From Mesobacillus subterraneus (GTDB lineage Bacteria > Bacillota > Bacilli > Bacillales > Cytobacillaceae): a stretch of DNA of 64,000 nt. Made by a program: the position numbers and the translations under genes. The DNA lies in contig NZ_CP129019.1 of NCBI RefSeq assembly GCF_020524355.2, positions 2,170,001 through 2,234,000 of the forward strand, read 5' to 3'. Each line of letters opens with the position of its first letter. The stretch's first letter is position 1. Of the stretch, positions 18,172-27,862 are shown piece by piece. The notes beneath the pieces are model-generated. The model was given only the letters and a program-made list of their open reading frames with translations. It did no database searches and was not told the DNA's origin.

Positions 18172-19608
18172 TTAATAAGCACGTGCAAACCAGACGGTAT
18201 GTTTCGATTCGCTCCCACATTGAATGCATGTCTGTTTTTCTGTTGGTGGGTTAAATGGGATGTTTCGAGTTGTGAATTTTGTTTTTTCTTTTACGCTTTC
18301 TTCACAAGCATCGTCTCCGCACCAGCCTGCCAATACCCATCCTGGGATATTTTCACTTACCTTGGACTCAGCAATATGCTGTTCGAGCTGTTCCAGGGTA
18401 TCAATATGAGTATGAGAATTCTCTTCACGGAATGCTTTTGCTTTTTCGAACAGACGAATCTGCATCGTTTCTAGTTCATTTTTAACTTTTTCGACCATGG
18501 ATTCCAATGGCACAGAAATCTTCTCATCCATATCCCGAGCCTTCATCAAGCCCTGATTTTGATCTAAATCACGTGGTCCTAATTCAATACGGACAGGAAC
18601 ACCTTTTAACTCCCACTCATTGAATTTATATCCTGGTGATTGATCGGAATCATCAAGACGAACGCGAATACCTTCTGCTTTTAAAGCGGCGAAGATCTCA
18701 TCCAGTTTCTCAATGATTGCCGGGTTCTTTTTCCAAGGGCCAACCGGGATTAGGACGACTTGTGTCGGTGCGATTCTCGGCGGCAGGACTAGACCCTGCT
18801 CGTCACCATGGACCATGATAACAGAGCCAATCAAACGAGTGGACGTACCCCATGATGTTGTATGTACAAATGTGTGTTTGTTTTCTTTATTCAAGTATTT
18901 AATATCGAATGCTTCCGCAAATTTCGTACCCAAGTAGTGGGATGTTCCTGCTTGCACGGCTTTTCCATCCCTCATCATTGCTTCGATCGAATAGGTGTCA
19001 ACGGCACCTGCAAATCTTTCAGAAGGCGTTTTTTGCCCATCATAAACGGGAATCGCAAGCAACCCTTCGACCACTTCTTTATAAATATTCAACATTTGCA
19101 TCGTTTCCTTGCGTGCATCTTCCTCGTCAACATGTGCTGTGTGACCTTCTTGCCATAAAAACTCAGAGGTGCGGATGAATGGGAGAGTTTTCTTTTCCCA
19201 GCGGAATACATTAGCCCATTGATTAATCAAAACAGGAAGGTCCCGATAACTTTTAATCCAATTTGAATACAAATGCCCAATCATCGTTTCCGAAGTTGGC
19301 CTCAACGCAAGACGTTCTTCTAATTGTTCTCCTGCAGCTTCAGTAACCCACGGAAGTTCCGGCGAGAAGCCTTCAATATGATCCTTTTCCTTCTGGAAGA
19401 AGCTTTCCGGAATCAACATTGGGAAATAAGCATTGCGGTGGCCTGTTTCCTTGAACCGCTTGTCCATTTCAGCCTGGATATGTTCCCAGATTTCATAACC
19501 ATCCGGCTTAAAAGCAATACATCCGCGAACCGGAGTGTAATCAAATAATTCCGCTTTTTGAATCGTATCAATATACCATTTTGTAAAATCATTGCTTTGT
19601 TGTGCCAT
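18172..19608 (-). CDS. proS: Proline--tRNA ligase (archaeal/eukaryotic-type ProRS)
   Basis: 478 residues from the ATG at 19608 (AGGAGG eight bases upstream). Charges tRNA-Pro with proline in the cytoplasm. Class II motifs are visible: motif 2 region VFRWEKKTLPFIRTSEFLWQ, the proline-site TXE loop RPTSETMIG and motif 3 LIGSVIMVHGDEQGLVLPP. The anticodon-binding domain follows (VVLIPVG onward). The C-terminal zinc-like domain contains CGDDACEESVK and CIQCG and ends in Tyr, as in the short ProS3 type. It lies behind a T-box leader. Confidence 0.97.
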   Translation of the reverse strand: MAQQSNDFTKWYIDTIQKAELFDYTPVRGCIAFKPDGYEIWEHIQAEMDKRFKETGHRNAYFPMLIPESFFQKEKDHIEGFSPELPWVTEAAGEQLEERLALRPTSETMIGHLYSNWIKSYRDLPVLINQWANVFRWEKKTLPFIRTSEFLWQEGHTAHVDEEDARKETMQMLNIYKEVVEGLLAIPVYDGQKTPSERFAGAVDTYSIEAMMRDGKAVQAGTSHYLGTKFAEAFDIKYLNKENKHTFVHTTSWGTSTRLIGSVIMVHGDEQGLVLPPRIAPTQVVLIPVGPWKKNPAIIEKLDEIFAALKAEGIRVRLDDSDQSPGYKFNEWELKGVPVRIELGPRDLDQNQGLMKARDMDEKISVPLESMVEKVKNELETMQIRLFEKAKAFREENSHTHIDTLEQLEQHIAESKVSENIPGWVLAGWCGDDACEESVKEKTKFTTRNIPFNPPTEKQTCIQCGSESKHTVWFARAY

Positions 19609-19639
19609 GTTCTTTTCCTCCTGAAAATTCAAGTATATA

Positions 19640-19865
19640 AATAAAAAAGCATAAAGAGTCCTATATAAGGACGTCTTTATGCTAATAGACGTGGTACCAC
19701 CTTAGTTCAACATTCATTTAGAATGCCCTCTAAAAGTTTGTATCGGAACGACCCGGTTAGTTTTTTCGCTAACATCTCCGTGGCAGGGTTCAATAAGGAG
19801 GGGTGATATAGCTTTCAGCCAAGGCTATATTCTCTGCATTCACAATCCTTATTTACTTGATCACA
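19640..19865 (-). promoter_or_regulatory. T-box leader controlling proS
   Basis: Reading the minus strand, AATAAGGA/TCCTTATT closes Stem I. The side facing the specifier loop reads CACCCC and can present CCC or CCU, both proline codons. A GTTAG/CTAAC hairpin follows, then the conserved T-box AAGGTGGTACCACG (about 19683-19703). A terminator AGCATAAAGACGTCC / GGACTCTTTATGCT with T6 precedes the gene. Uncharged tRNA-Pro would promote antitermination. Confidence 0.9.
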
Positions 19866-20211
19866 TCATTGATTACATATATATAAATAAATATATCAAG
19901 TTTCTAACAGGAATTCAAATTGAAGCAAAAAAATGCACCTTTTGTTACGAAAACAACTGAGAGCAGTAATTCCCCAACTGGTCGTTGGAACCTATTCTAC
20001 TGCAATTAACCGAGTGAAAATAACATTAGTTAATGAACGCAACCGGTTCGGTTTTAAAGAACAAAAAAAGGATTCACGGCGCTTTTCGCACGGTAATTCC
20101 CAGTTAAATCAGCCGAAGCTTTAGCAGTAAAATTAGCTCAAAAAAACTCGAGCCAATATACTCCGATCCTGTTTTATAGGAGCACTTTGTTAAAGATTAG
20201 TACCCTTTAGT

Positions 20212-20400
20212 TCATTTATTTTTGTTATTAAAGAAATTTTTAAGATTTGGAGTTGGACTAAATGAAACTCCCAAAATCAATCCCCCATAGAGAGGTATAT
20301 TCAATAATTTATTAGTTGAATAACCTAATAAATAAGGCATTCCTACTACAATTGACACTATTCCAATTATGAATAAGAATAACGCTATTTTCTTGTACAT
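20212..20400 (-). CDS. Small membrane protein, unknown
   Basis: 62 residues; the ATG at 20400 has GGGGAG about ten bases upstream. Two hydrophobic segments (5-28 and 36-48) then a polar NNKNK tail. No family recognised. The stretch 19870-20211 before it holds no convincing gene. Confidence 0.5.
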   Translation of the reverse strand: MYKKIALFLFIIGIVSIVVGMPYLLGYSTNKLLNIPLYGGLILGVSFSPTPNLKNFFNNKNK

Positions 20401-20555
20401 AAAATTTCACTCCCCGTTTTATCATTTAAATCCAATTTTCTTATTGCACATAACTGCTTCTATATTTTAATAAACAAAAAGTGCTACCGCCGCAGCACTA
20501 AAAGAGTGGACCTTCCCGTACCTGAATGAGGGAATCAGTGACAAATTGAAAAATA

Positions 20556-20745
20556 AGCGGAGAAATTCCCCCCTAATTTAAAAAAAACTCTAAAAATAGC
20601 TCAAATAGACGGAGAAATTCCGCCTATGGACTTGAAAAACAAGAAAATGGCCAACTATGCTCCGCTTAACCGGAAATTCTCCCCTTATTTACCAACATCC
20701 GAGACAAATGCCGCAGTATAAACGGAAAATCTCCGCTTATTGTAG
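20556..20745. repeat. Dispersed intergenic repeat, copy 1 (52-bp phasing)
   Basis: GGAGAAATTC occurs at 20559 and 20611 (52 bp apart). The inverted form GGAAATTCTCC / GGAAAATCTCC occurs at 20672 and 20724 (again 52). Some units are imperfect hairpins such as ATAGACGGAGAAATTCCGCC followed by TAT. The array ends before GTAGGTCTTGTTGG. A related array with the same order and phasing lies at 26655-26840. Confidence 0.85.
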
Positions 20746-20822
20746 GTCTTGTTGGTCACTCAAATAAGGATAATACCTCCTTTTTTTTTAAAAAACCATT
20801 AACTCACTAACCTGACCTTATG

Positions 20823-21122
20823 TCAAATAAACCCAGCTTTAATTTTATCATAAATATCCAACAAACCGCTTCCCATATTTAACAAACTAATTAGGATAAG
20901 AATTAACGTGATGCCAATAACTTCTGTCACCTTATTAATAGCGTTGTGAATTCCAATTGATGAAACACCTTTAAAGGCATAGAATACATTGACTTTTGTC
21001 CGAATTGGATTACTCTTTTGCCTGCGTATAATGTTTTTGTAATCGAAAACAGTCCCTACTATGATGAAAGGAGTCAGTTCCTGAAACATACTTGTTTTTT
21101 GCAATAACGACCAAAAGAGCAT
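20823..21122 (-). CDS. Doubtful hypothetical membrane protein
   Basis: 99 residues with one clear hydrophobic stretch (about 68-90, TEVIGITLILILISLLNM). The first ATG lies inside the terminator hairpin of the upstream gene and has a poor site; a start at residue 12 (MFQELT) also lacks a site. It may be the remnant or 3' part of a gene. Family not recognised. Confidence 0.3.
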   Translation of the reverse strand: MLFWSLLQKTSMFQELTPFIIVGTVFDYKNIIRRQKSNPIRTKVNVFYAFKGVSSIGIHNAINKVTEVIGITLILILISLLNMGSGLLDIYDKIKAGFI

Positions 21123-21142
21123 CCCGCCTTGGGAATGCTCCT
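21117..21142 (-). terminator. Rho-independent terminator of the hemAT-like gene
   Basis: On the minus strand GGAGCATTCCC / GGGATGCTC with a short loop and TTTTGG tail, starting 11 bases after the stop. Confidence 0.75.
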
Positions 21143-21152
21143 TTTCTTCTTA

Positions 21153-22909
21153 TTACATAATCAATGATTGTATATATGGTTTCTTCTTTTCGATGAGCTT
21201 GTTACGCAATTCATTCATCAAGGATACTACTTCCCTCGAGGCTTCTCCCATTTCTTGAAGTGTATGTTCTGCTTTTTCCCGATCTCCGTTATTTACTTCC
21301 TTAACCGCTCTTCTTGCTAATTCATGTATACGAATATGGGGCTGTTCGAGTTTTTTAAATGCCGGGTCGTCGCCAATTACCTTTTCTGCTGCTCCATAAT
21401 ACCATTTGCCAAGCCGACACGTTGTATGGGAGGCAACATCAGCTTCGGTCAGGTGTTCGAAACCAAGAATGATATTATACACTCTCCAGCGCCACAGTAG
21501 ATGGTCGGTAATGGATAGTTGAATAAGGTCTTCCTGACTGTATTTCATATTATGTGATATCGCTTCGGTCCGATATTTATCGATCATTTTGCTAAGGTTA
21601 TATACTGCCTGGCCGGTCTTCCTGGCAACTGCTTCACCTTTTTCGATAGCTTCTACCATTGACAGGTTGCGGTTCACGACATCATCCGTCGTTGCAGCCT
21701 GTTCTTCAGTTACAGATGAAATCTCTGATATATTTTTGCCAACGGTCTGCAGATTATTATTGAGGTTCTGCAATTCTTCTGCAACAGAGGTGGAGAAATC
21801 GACTCCTTTATGCAGGTTGTCGGAAATTGATTGGAAATGTGTTGTGATTGTATTGGGAAATACCCCCAAGATCATTGATATCACTGTTGATTGATGTCAA
21901 AGAACTCTTAGTATGATCTGCCAGCTTCCGTACTTCTTCTGCAACGACAGCGAAACCTTTGCCATTTTCACCTGCGCGGGCGGCCTCGATGGATGCATTC
22001 AATGCAAGCAGATTGGTTTGTTCTGCTATCTCGTGAATGAAGGAGATGACTCCTTTCATGCTCGATACTTTTTTTGTTTAATTCATCGACCGACGATACA
22101 ACATGGATCTGCTGCTGATCGATTTCCTTGAAAGTGTATGTAACAGCATCAAGGTGCTTGATGCCCTTATCCAAATCATCAAGTTTTTCTATAGTAAGAC
22201 TATTAATTTCACCAATTGTTGAGGCAATTTCTTCTGTAGAATCTGTCAGCTCTTCCATGGCAGCATTGATTGCCTGTGCTTCCTGCACTTGCTGAGCCTG
22301 GTAATCCAGTAGTTCTTTAACTTCCTCAATGTTGGCATTATATTCAATAATCTCAGCCAATCCGTGAATAAAGTCGCTTGCAGTGTGCTCCATATATGTC
22401 TCGATGATGAGTTGTTGATCTATAGTGATTAAAGCCTGGAAAGCAGTAATCATTTTGATCATTAGCTCCGGCTTATTCGCCCATTTTTCTGCGATTTTTA
22501 TTGTAATCTGCTGACTTAAAATGTGGAAGACAGGAATCAGCCAATCGGGTGTCACACCTAATTTCTCATGCATTTCGGCAATCGTTCTCCGTTTAAATAC
22601 ATAATAAAGATCGAGATCATCTTCAAATAGACTGATTAAATACACATGGAAAGCTTGCTGTATATTTTCTTCATCAACTGTTCCCATTTTTTCAAGGATA
22701 TGCGGGATTTCTTTAAATCGCACAATAAAACTCCCAAGAATTTCTTCGTGATATTCTGCGTAGAGCTCCTGCAATTGTGTTACCGTCTCTCGGTTTTGCT
22801 TGGTCATACCAAGGAATTTAAGCTTTTCTTTGAATCTTTCATTTGTTTCAATGTCAGTAATTCCTTCATTAAATATCGAAAACTTCCTCTTACTGGATAA
22901 GAAATTCAC
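21153..22909 (-). pseudogene. HemAT-like globin-coupled chemotaxis transducer with C-terminal CZB domain, two frameshifts
   Basis: Three frames join into about 585 residues. Residues 1-170 form a protoglobin sensor (LKFLGMTKQNRETVTQLQEL..., with HEKLGVTPDWLIPVFH carrying the likely proximal His). Then comes a methyl-accepting signalling domain with the hairpin tip [20 protein letters not shown]. The C-terminus is a chemoreceptor zinc-binding (CZB) domain: TDHLLWRWRVYN, then CRLGKWYYG and LEQPHIRIHELA, giving the His/Cys zinc ligands. The breaks are at the A7 run 22069-22075 and near 21855-21872. It has no membrane span, so it is a soluble oxygen/redox transducer. Frame errors may be artefacts. 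Confidence 0.85.
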
Positions 22910-23160
22910 GCTGGCACCTCATCATTTTATATTCTTAGGTAGTTAGTACCTGTGTCAATATTTTAATAGTACCATTTAATTTTATATGTTTTTACATTTT
23001 TATGCATATAAACCCTTTTCTTCCCAACATTTTTGTCTAAATTATGAAAAAGGTTATGCTTAAGGACATACCTAATTCTTCTAAAATATAGCAAAGCGGG
23101 GACAACATAACTCTGATTGATTCATAGTAAGAGATAGGTCCCTTTTGCTGCAATTTCATG

Positions 23161-23207
23161 AAAAAAAAAAGCAAAGGGTAGCTGCCTAGCTCCCAGTGCT
23201 TTTAAAG
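23161..23207 (-). terminator. Rho-independent terminator of the YdcZ-type transporter gene
   Basis: On the minus strand AAAGCACTGGGAGCT / AGCTACCCTTTGCTTT with a 4-base loop and a run of ten T. Confidence 0.85.
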
Positions 23208-23225
23208 TTAGCTATATACTATAAG

Positions 23226-23721
23226 TTACAATACTTCCACTTTTGAATCATGCTGTGAGGGGATAACTCCAGCTTCTTCTTTCCTTCCTTCGCTCCACTT
23301 AAAGACAATGGCTCCAGCTATTATGACGAGAACACCGAGAAATTGTTGAAGTGTAAACGGTACTTTCTCCAATCCCATCCAGCCTAATGAATCCCATAAT
23401 ACCGCGAATCCCAGCTGGGAAGTCAACACGATTGAGATCGCAAAGGTGGGGCCGAGAAACCTTATGGCCTGTACGATGCCTGCAACGACTCCGATTCCGA
23501 GCAAGCCGCTGAACCAGTACCACCATTTCATTTCCTGCAAACTGAATAGTTGGCTCCCTTCAAAGAACAGGCCGAGGATGAAGGATGCCAGGAATCCTAA
23601 CCCTAATACTAAGGTCGTTGTCGTCCATGAACCCGCTTTTTCATTGACCTTGCTGTTGAAGATATTCTGCAGGGCCTACAAGCGTGCCCGCCATTAATGC
23701 AAATAGTACGCCTAAAAGCAT
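23226..23721 (-). pseudogene. DMT superfamily (YdcZ/DUF606) transporter, single frameshift
   Basis: It starts at ATG 23721 (AGGGAGGG eight bases upstream). MLLGVLFALMAGTLVG is the family N-terminus. The frame breaks at GGGCC (23672-23676). Removing one C on the minus strand continues LQNIFNSKVNEKAGSW, TTTLVLGLGFLASFILG and the rest to 23226. Five-span half-size transporter family. A paralogue lies at 24472-24897 and a Crp/Fnr regulator lies between them. Confidence 0.8.
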
Positions 23722-23733
23722 GGTTTACCCTCC

Positions 23734-24432
23734 CTATTCATAAAGGTTTTCCTTAGCAACAGATTTGAGTCCATCTAAATCCTTGATTAAGATTGCGCCG
23801 TTGTCCCGCTCCACTAGACCATTTAATGAAAATTCTTTAATGATCCGGTTAAGATGACGATAGCTTGTTCCAATTAAATTGGCAATGTCAGTAAGATTAG
23901 ACGTACTTACCTTCCCATTAACCAGCGCTTCGTTTTCATCATAGGCGACAGATACGAGATAGCTGGCTAGTCGAGTCTCAACCGGGTACAGGATATTATG
24001 GCGCATGAACTGGGATTTAATATAGAATTTTCTTGTAATGATTGTTAGCAAAAATTGCAGGAACGGCGAGTGGTCTTTTAAAAATCTTTTTAGCACAGTT
24101 TGCCGGACTCCAATCATGACGACAGGAGAAACAGCCTCCACCGTGTTGATCGTATCTATTTCCTGCACATATTCAATATCTCCAATAACTTCAAGCGGAG
24201 TTTTAAAGGAAAGAATCAATGTCTTACCCTCTTCTGACGTGGTAAATATCTTCACTTTCCCCTTAACCAGTATATATAGATTCTCAACAGCCTCACCCTG
24301 TGAACAGATCTGCTCCCCTATTTCAAATTCATATAGGGTTAGGTAAGGACGAATCTCCTCATTAAATAAACCTTCAATCTGGTGAGACCGCAGATACGTT
24401 TCGATCTGTCCCGATGCTTTTAATTCTTTCAT
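23734..24432 (-). CDS. Crp/Fnr family transcriptional regulator (YeiL-like)
   Basis: 232 residues. The cyclic-nucleotide-binding fold occupies about 20-130 (YEFEIGEQICSQGEAVENLY, ILVKGKVKIFTTSEEGKTLI). The helix-turn-helix is at about 180-205 (LTDIANLIGTSYRHLNRIIK). No Cys cluster for an iron-sulfur centre and no canonical cAMP-binding Arg, so the effector is unknown. Lies between two YdcZ transporters, which it probably controls. Confidence 0.88.
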   Translation of the reverse strand: MKELKASGQIETYLRSHQIEGLFNEEIRPYLTLYEFEIGEQICSQGEAVENLYILVKGKVKIFTTSEEGKTLILSFKTPLEVIGDIEYVQEIDTINTVEAVSPVVMIGVRQTVLKRFLKDHSPFLQFLLTIITRKFYIKSQFMRHNILYPVETRLASYLVSVAYDENEALVNGKVSTSNLTDIANLIGTSYRHLNRIIKEFSLNGLVERDNGAILIKDLDGLKSVAKENLYE

Positions 24433-24471
24433 AAGCGTTTCCCGCCCCTTTATTCTTCTTCATTCATCCGA

Positions 24472-24897
24472 TTACCAACCCAGGATCATCACACCTGCTA
24501 CCATCATTGAAATTCCAACCAGTTGCGGTCCTCTCATTTTTTGTTTTTTTACCTCAAACCATCCATTCCGGTCAATCAGGAACGTCATCCCAAGCTGTGC
24601 AATCAACATCGCAGAAACTGTCAGAGTGACTCCGATAAAATGAATTGCCGTAACGTTGCTAAAGACAACAATTGCCCCAAACGTACCGCCAATCAGATAT
24701 AGCGGCCTTACTTTTCTGAGCCCTTCCCATTGTCCTTTTACAGCAAAAACCAGAACGAACAGAGCAGCTAAAAACCCGGTAAGTTGTGTAATTGATGCTG
24801 TCTGCCATGTACCAATATCCTGGCTAATCCTCGCATTAGCGACTCCCTGCAGCGTGATAAAAGCTCCACCTAAAAAAGCAAAAATTAAACCTTTCAT
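24472..24897 (-). CDS. DMT superfamily (YdcZ/DUF606) transporter
   Basis: 141 residues from the ATG at 24897 (GAGAAGGAA upstream; the longer frame to 25002 is not supported). MKGLIFAFLGGAFITLQGVA starts the first span, with four more to GISMMVAGVMILGW. The ARISQDIGTWQTASITQLTG loop is typical of DUF606. Half-size protein, probably working as a pair with the broken neighbour. Confidence 0.88.
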   Translation of the reverse strand: MKGLIFAFLGGAFITLQGVANARISQDIGTWQTASITQLTGFLAALFVLVFAVKGQWEGLRKVRPLYLIGGTFGAIVVFSNVTAIHFIGVTLTVSAMLIAQLGMTFLIDRNGWFEVKKQKMRGPQLVGISMMVAGVMILGW

Positions 24898-25029
24898 TTC
24901 CTTCTCCCCAAATCTCATGTTTGTATTAATTAAATGACAGAACAAGGGGGTTCGGGAAGGACATATGTCCTGAAAACAAAAAAGTTCAATTGGCTCCACC
25001 AATCAATCATGCTGTTTTTCCAAACCAGA

Positions 25030-25072
25030 AAAAGGCTGAACCAGTTACTAACACTGTTCAGCCTCATTTTTA
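25030..25072 (-). terminator. Terminator of the STAS gene
   Basis: GAGGCTGAAC / GTTCAGCC stem on the minus strand followed by TTTTT, lying two bases after the stop. Confidence 0.75.
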
Positions 25073-25073
25073 T

Positions 25074-26093
25074 TTATTTCTTCTCCACCAATTCAAACCC
25101 ATTCTGCTGGATGGCGTATTCGACTCCCTGCTGCAAGCTCGAGAAGGACTGGATTCCCTCGATTTTAACGTTGGAACTTAAAATTTGAATACTTAGTTCC
25201 GCTGATACACCTACAATAAAACAATGACCCCCGATCAGACGAATCGACTGGATCAATTTTTGAATTCCATGGATTGTATAGGAATCGACATTCTTGATAC
25301 CTGTTAGATCAATTAAAAGATATTTTGCCTTAAGCCTTGTGACCTCAACCAATGATTTTTCAATCATGTTTGTGAGTCGCTCTTCATTGTATTTGCCTAT
25401 CAACGGGATGACGAGAATCCCTTTCAGAACTGGAATGATTGGCGAGGAGAGCTCTTGTACCAATGAGTTGAGCTCTTCTGTTCGAGACTCCACCTTCTTT
25501 TCCAATTCAATAATGCTTTCCTGCTCTGTCTTCCTAGCAAGTTCATGGATGTTATGAGAAATAGTCACTTTGGATGGGAAGATTTCAATCTCATCATATT
25601 CATGGTCTTCCTGCTGACTTTTCGTCATTTTATACCACATGTCTTGCTTGAACAGTCCGCTGAAAATACCGTCCCAATGGCTTGGGAGCAATACACCGGC
25701 CTTATTTTTACCAGCAAGCTTGAAAATTCGGTGTTCCCAGCTATTTCGGATTCTCACGACAGCTCTTTTCTCTTCATAAGAGTAATCCTGAATTTCGAAG
25801 ACTCCCCAGCCTGCGCTTTTGTATATATCACTATATTCGTTCAGCAACTCAACCACATCGGTCCTGCCTTCATAATAAGAGCTAACTAGATGACCCATGC
25901 GGAAGCCGGTCACTTCATAGACAGTAGTAGATACATCACTTCCGGAAATCTCTTCAATCGTATTCAGAAACAGCTCGATCGCTGAATCCCAGAAAAGCAG
26001 AGCCGGAGCGCCATCAAAAGTCAGTTCCCCTTCCTGGCTTTTCCATATGAATTCATTTTTGTTCACTTTTATTTGATGGTTAGAATGTCCCAT
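25074..26093 (-). CDS. RsbR-like STAS protein with N-terminal V4R/XylR-N-like sensor
   Basis: 339 residues. The N-terminal domain (about 20-165) has the EVTGFRMGHLVSSYYEG, SAGWGVFEIQDY and AGVLLPSHWDGIFSGLF pattern of V4R-like ligand-binding modules. A coiled-coil linker follows (about 190-215, ESIIELEKKVESRTEELNSL). The STAS domain (about 220-325) begins ELSSPIIPVLKGILVIPLIG. The phospho-site region reads DLTGIKNVDSYTIHGI. Likely a stressosome-type sensor. A paralogue lies at 59119-60136. The N-terminal assignment is less certain. Confidence 0.85.
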   Translation of the reverse strand: MGHSNHQIKVNKNEFIWKSQEGELTFDGAPALLFWDSAIELFLNTIEEISGSDVSTTVYEVTGFRMGHLVSSYYEGRTDVVELLNEYSDIYKSAGWGVFEIQDYSYEEKRAVVRIRNSWEHRIFKLAGKNKAGVLLPSHWDGIFSGLFKQDMWYKMTKSQQEDHEYDEIEIFPSKVTISHNIHELARKTEQESIIELEKKVESRTEELNSLVQELSSPIIPVLKGILVIPLIGKYNEERLTNMIEKSLVEVTRLKAKYLLIDLTGIKNVDSYTIHGIQKLIQSIRLIGGHCFIVGVSAELSIQILSSNVKIEGIQSFSSLQQGVEYAIQQNGFELVEKK

Positions 26094-26273
26094 TTCAGTA
26101 CTCCCTCAATAGTATGTATTGGTTTCATTCTAACCAATATGATATTAGAATGCCAATTTGCTGGTTTGAAAACCATACAGAGGCATAGGAATGTAACATT
26201 TACCTTTATAAACTAGCTGAAATTCATATTCTAGCACTTGAAGAATTAGTTATTTTTGATGGATCACTTTATA

Positions 26274-26450
26274 TTAATTCAACAGATTAGCCATTATGAT
26301 AAAGAGTATGGATAGAGTAAAGAAACCAATCATGAAATAGCCAAAATACCTTAGCGGTTTAGGCAAGATTTTCAGATTTACATCTGTTGGGATTCCTTCA
26401 ATTTTGTTCATGTGCTCCATTGCATCATTAATTGGCTGTTTTTCCGACAT
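26274..26450 (-). CDS. Small membrane protein, unknown
   Basis: 58 residues from the ATG at 26450 (AAGGAG eight bases upstream). A polar N-terminus (MSEKQPINDAMEHMNKIEGI) is followed by a single span near the C-terminus. No family recognised. Confidence 0.55.
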   Translation of the reverse strand: MSEKQPINDAMEHMNKIEGIPTDVNLKILPKPLRYFGYFMIGFFTLSILFIIMANLLN

Positions 26451-26654
26451 GATAGCACTCCTTATTTTTCCACATATCCCTATCAAATTCGGGACACACT
26501 GGTAAAAGTCCCATTGGCAAATAAACAAAAACTCAAGACTTCCATTTAGGGATATCCATTATTTTAATTGCGGTTTTCTGTCCGTGGTTATTCAAGAATA
26601 CTTTTTTCTGCCCCGCACAGCCCGGTCACTGAGAAGTGAAGCAGCGGCGAGTTG

Positions 26655-26840
26655 ATAAGCGGAGAAATTCCCCTTAATTTCGAAAAATCTTTAAAAATAG
26701 CTCAAATAGCCGGAGAAAATCCGACTATCGACTCAAAAAACAGGCAAATGGACAATTTTGAACCATTTAATCGGAAATTCTCCGCTTATTTCCACCCAAC
26801 CCAGCCATATTCTTCGCTCTAACCGGAGAATCTCCGGTTA
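26655..26840. repeat. Dispersed intergenic repeat, copy 2 (52-bp phasing)
   Basis: GGAGAAATTC at 26661, GGAGAAAATC at 26712, inverted GGAAATTCTCC at 26773 and GGAGAATCTCC at 26825, so spacing is 51-52 within each half. Flank GTCTTGTTGGG also matches copy 1. The 26529-26950 gap holds nothing else recognisable. Confidence 0.85.
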
Positions 26841-26950
26841 TTTTAAGTCTTGTTGGGAACTCTAATTTGCCTTCACTAACCTGAATCTGTAGTTCGAAAA
26901 CATATTCCATAAAAAACGTTAATCCTCTCTTGATCAATGCACCATTCAGC

Positions 26951-27307
26951 TTAAATAGAAATATATTGTTCCAATTCTTTGTTAAGAATAAAATCTCCTT
27001 GATCGTTTTTAAGGAAGGGGATCACTGTATCAACTGAATCAACATTTAATTCACCATAGATATGGGGATATTTTCTACCGCAATTTTCATCATCTTCCCA
27101 TTTAATATTTGCTTCGACTTTGCTTGAGTCAATGCAAAGAAGCAACAACGGTTCATCAATATCTTTAAAATTTGGAGCAACTCTCCAAAAGTTTTCAATA
27201 GAGGAACAGTGTATAAAACCAAAAGCCTCAATTGATTCCTTGCCGTAGTAAGAGTTTTCCTTCACTTTATCCCACTTGTTTTCGGTTAAACAATGCAAGA
27301 TAATCAT
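26951..27307 (-). CDS. DUF952 family protein
   Basis: 118 residues. Opening MIILHCLTENKWDKVKENSY, then IEAFGFIHCSS, and the YPHIYGELNVDSV block with conserved His match DUF952 (a small alpha/beta fold, function unknown). An AGGTG site precedes the ATG. Monocistronic. Confidence 0.88.
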   Translation of the reverse strand: MIILHCLTENKWDKVKENSYYGKESIEAFGFIHCSSIENFWRVAPNFKDIDEPLLLLCIDSSKVEANIKWEDDENCGRKYPHIYGELNVDSVDTVIPFLKNDQGDFILNKELEQYISI

Positions 27308-27423
27308 CTATTCACCTCATTTGCATTTTATAAATTTTAGACACAAAACTCTCCTAAAAAGTTGACGTTTTATGAATTATTAATCTAGAACATAACTTTC
27401 ACCTTTAGTTAATCAGGAATTGA

Positions 27424-27678
27424 TCAAAAATGTGGATTACCCTCCACGATCATCGTACCCGTTACTGGTAAGGAAATTCCCTCAACGGAAAAGCGGTCCT
27501 TCGTTTTTGAAGCATCATACCGTTAGCTTAATGTAAGTTTTTTTGATAGGAATAAAACTGCTGGATTAGTAATGAAACCAAAAAGCAGTAAGGTAACAGC
27601 TATCTTTTTACTTATTCTTGATAAGGCTTTATTTTCACAAGGGAAATTATTGAATAGATTGTAAATACAAATTCCCAT
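27424..27678 (-). pseudogene. Possible decayed small-protein gene
   Basis: An ATG at 27678 opens a frame with one hydrophobic segment (KIAVTLLLFGFITNPAVLF), a TAA at 27523-27525, and a further 32 codons in the same frame (SVEGISLPVTGTMIVEGN). Coding-like residue content on both sides of the stop suggests a broken gene. Family not recognised; chance remains possible. Confidence 0.25.
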
Positions 27679-27862
27679 TCCTTCTCGGATCTACGTACAC
27701 TTAACTTCAAGAGATTGGATACGGAATGAATAACCATTCGCAATTTCATTCTTAACTTGTGGCTCCAAGGATATTTAACTACTAAACCGCCTGTTAACCT
27801 TCTTCGTTCGCTTAATAAGAAAAGCACTAATCCTTCGCTGGATCAATGCTTTTAAATTGCTT

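Noticed and set aside
19933..20124. 63-residue plus-strand frame
   Set aside because: No ribosome site, no hydrophobic or family pattern; probably chance.
23041..23092. 15-codon ORF MKKVMLKDIPNSSKI
   Set aside because: No ribosome binding site; too short to support.
27612..27827. 71-residue minus-strand frame rich in basic residues
   Set aside because: No site; overlaps another frame with more coding-like content; unconvincing.
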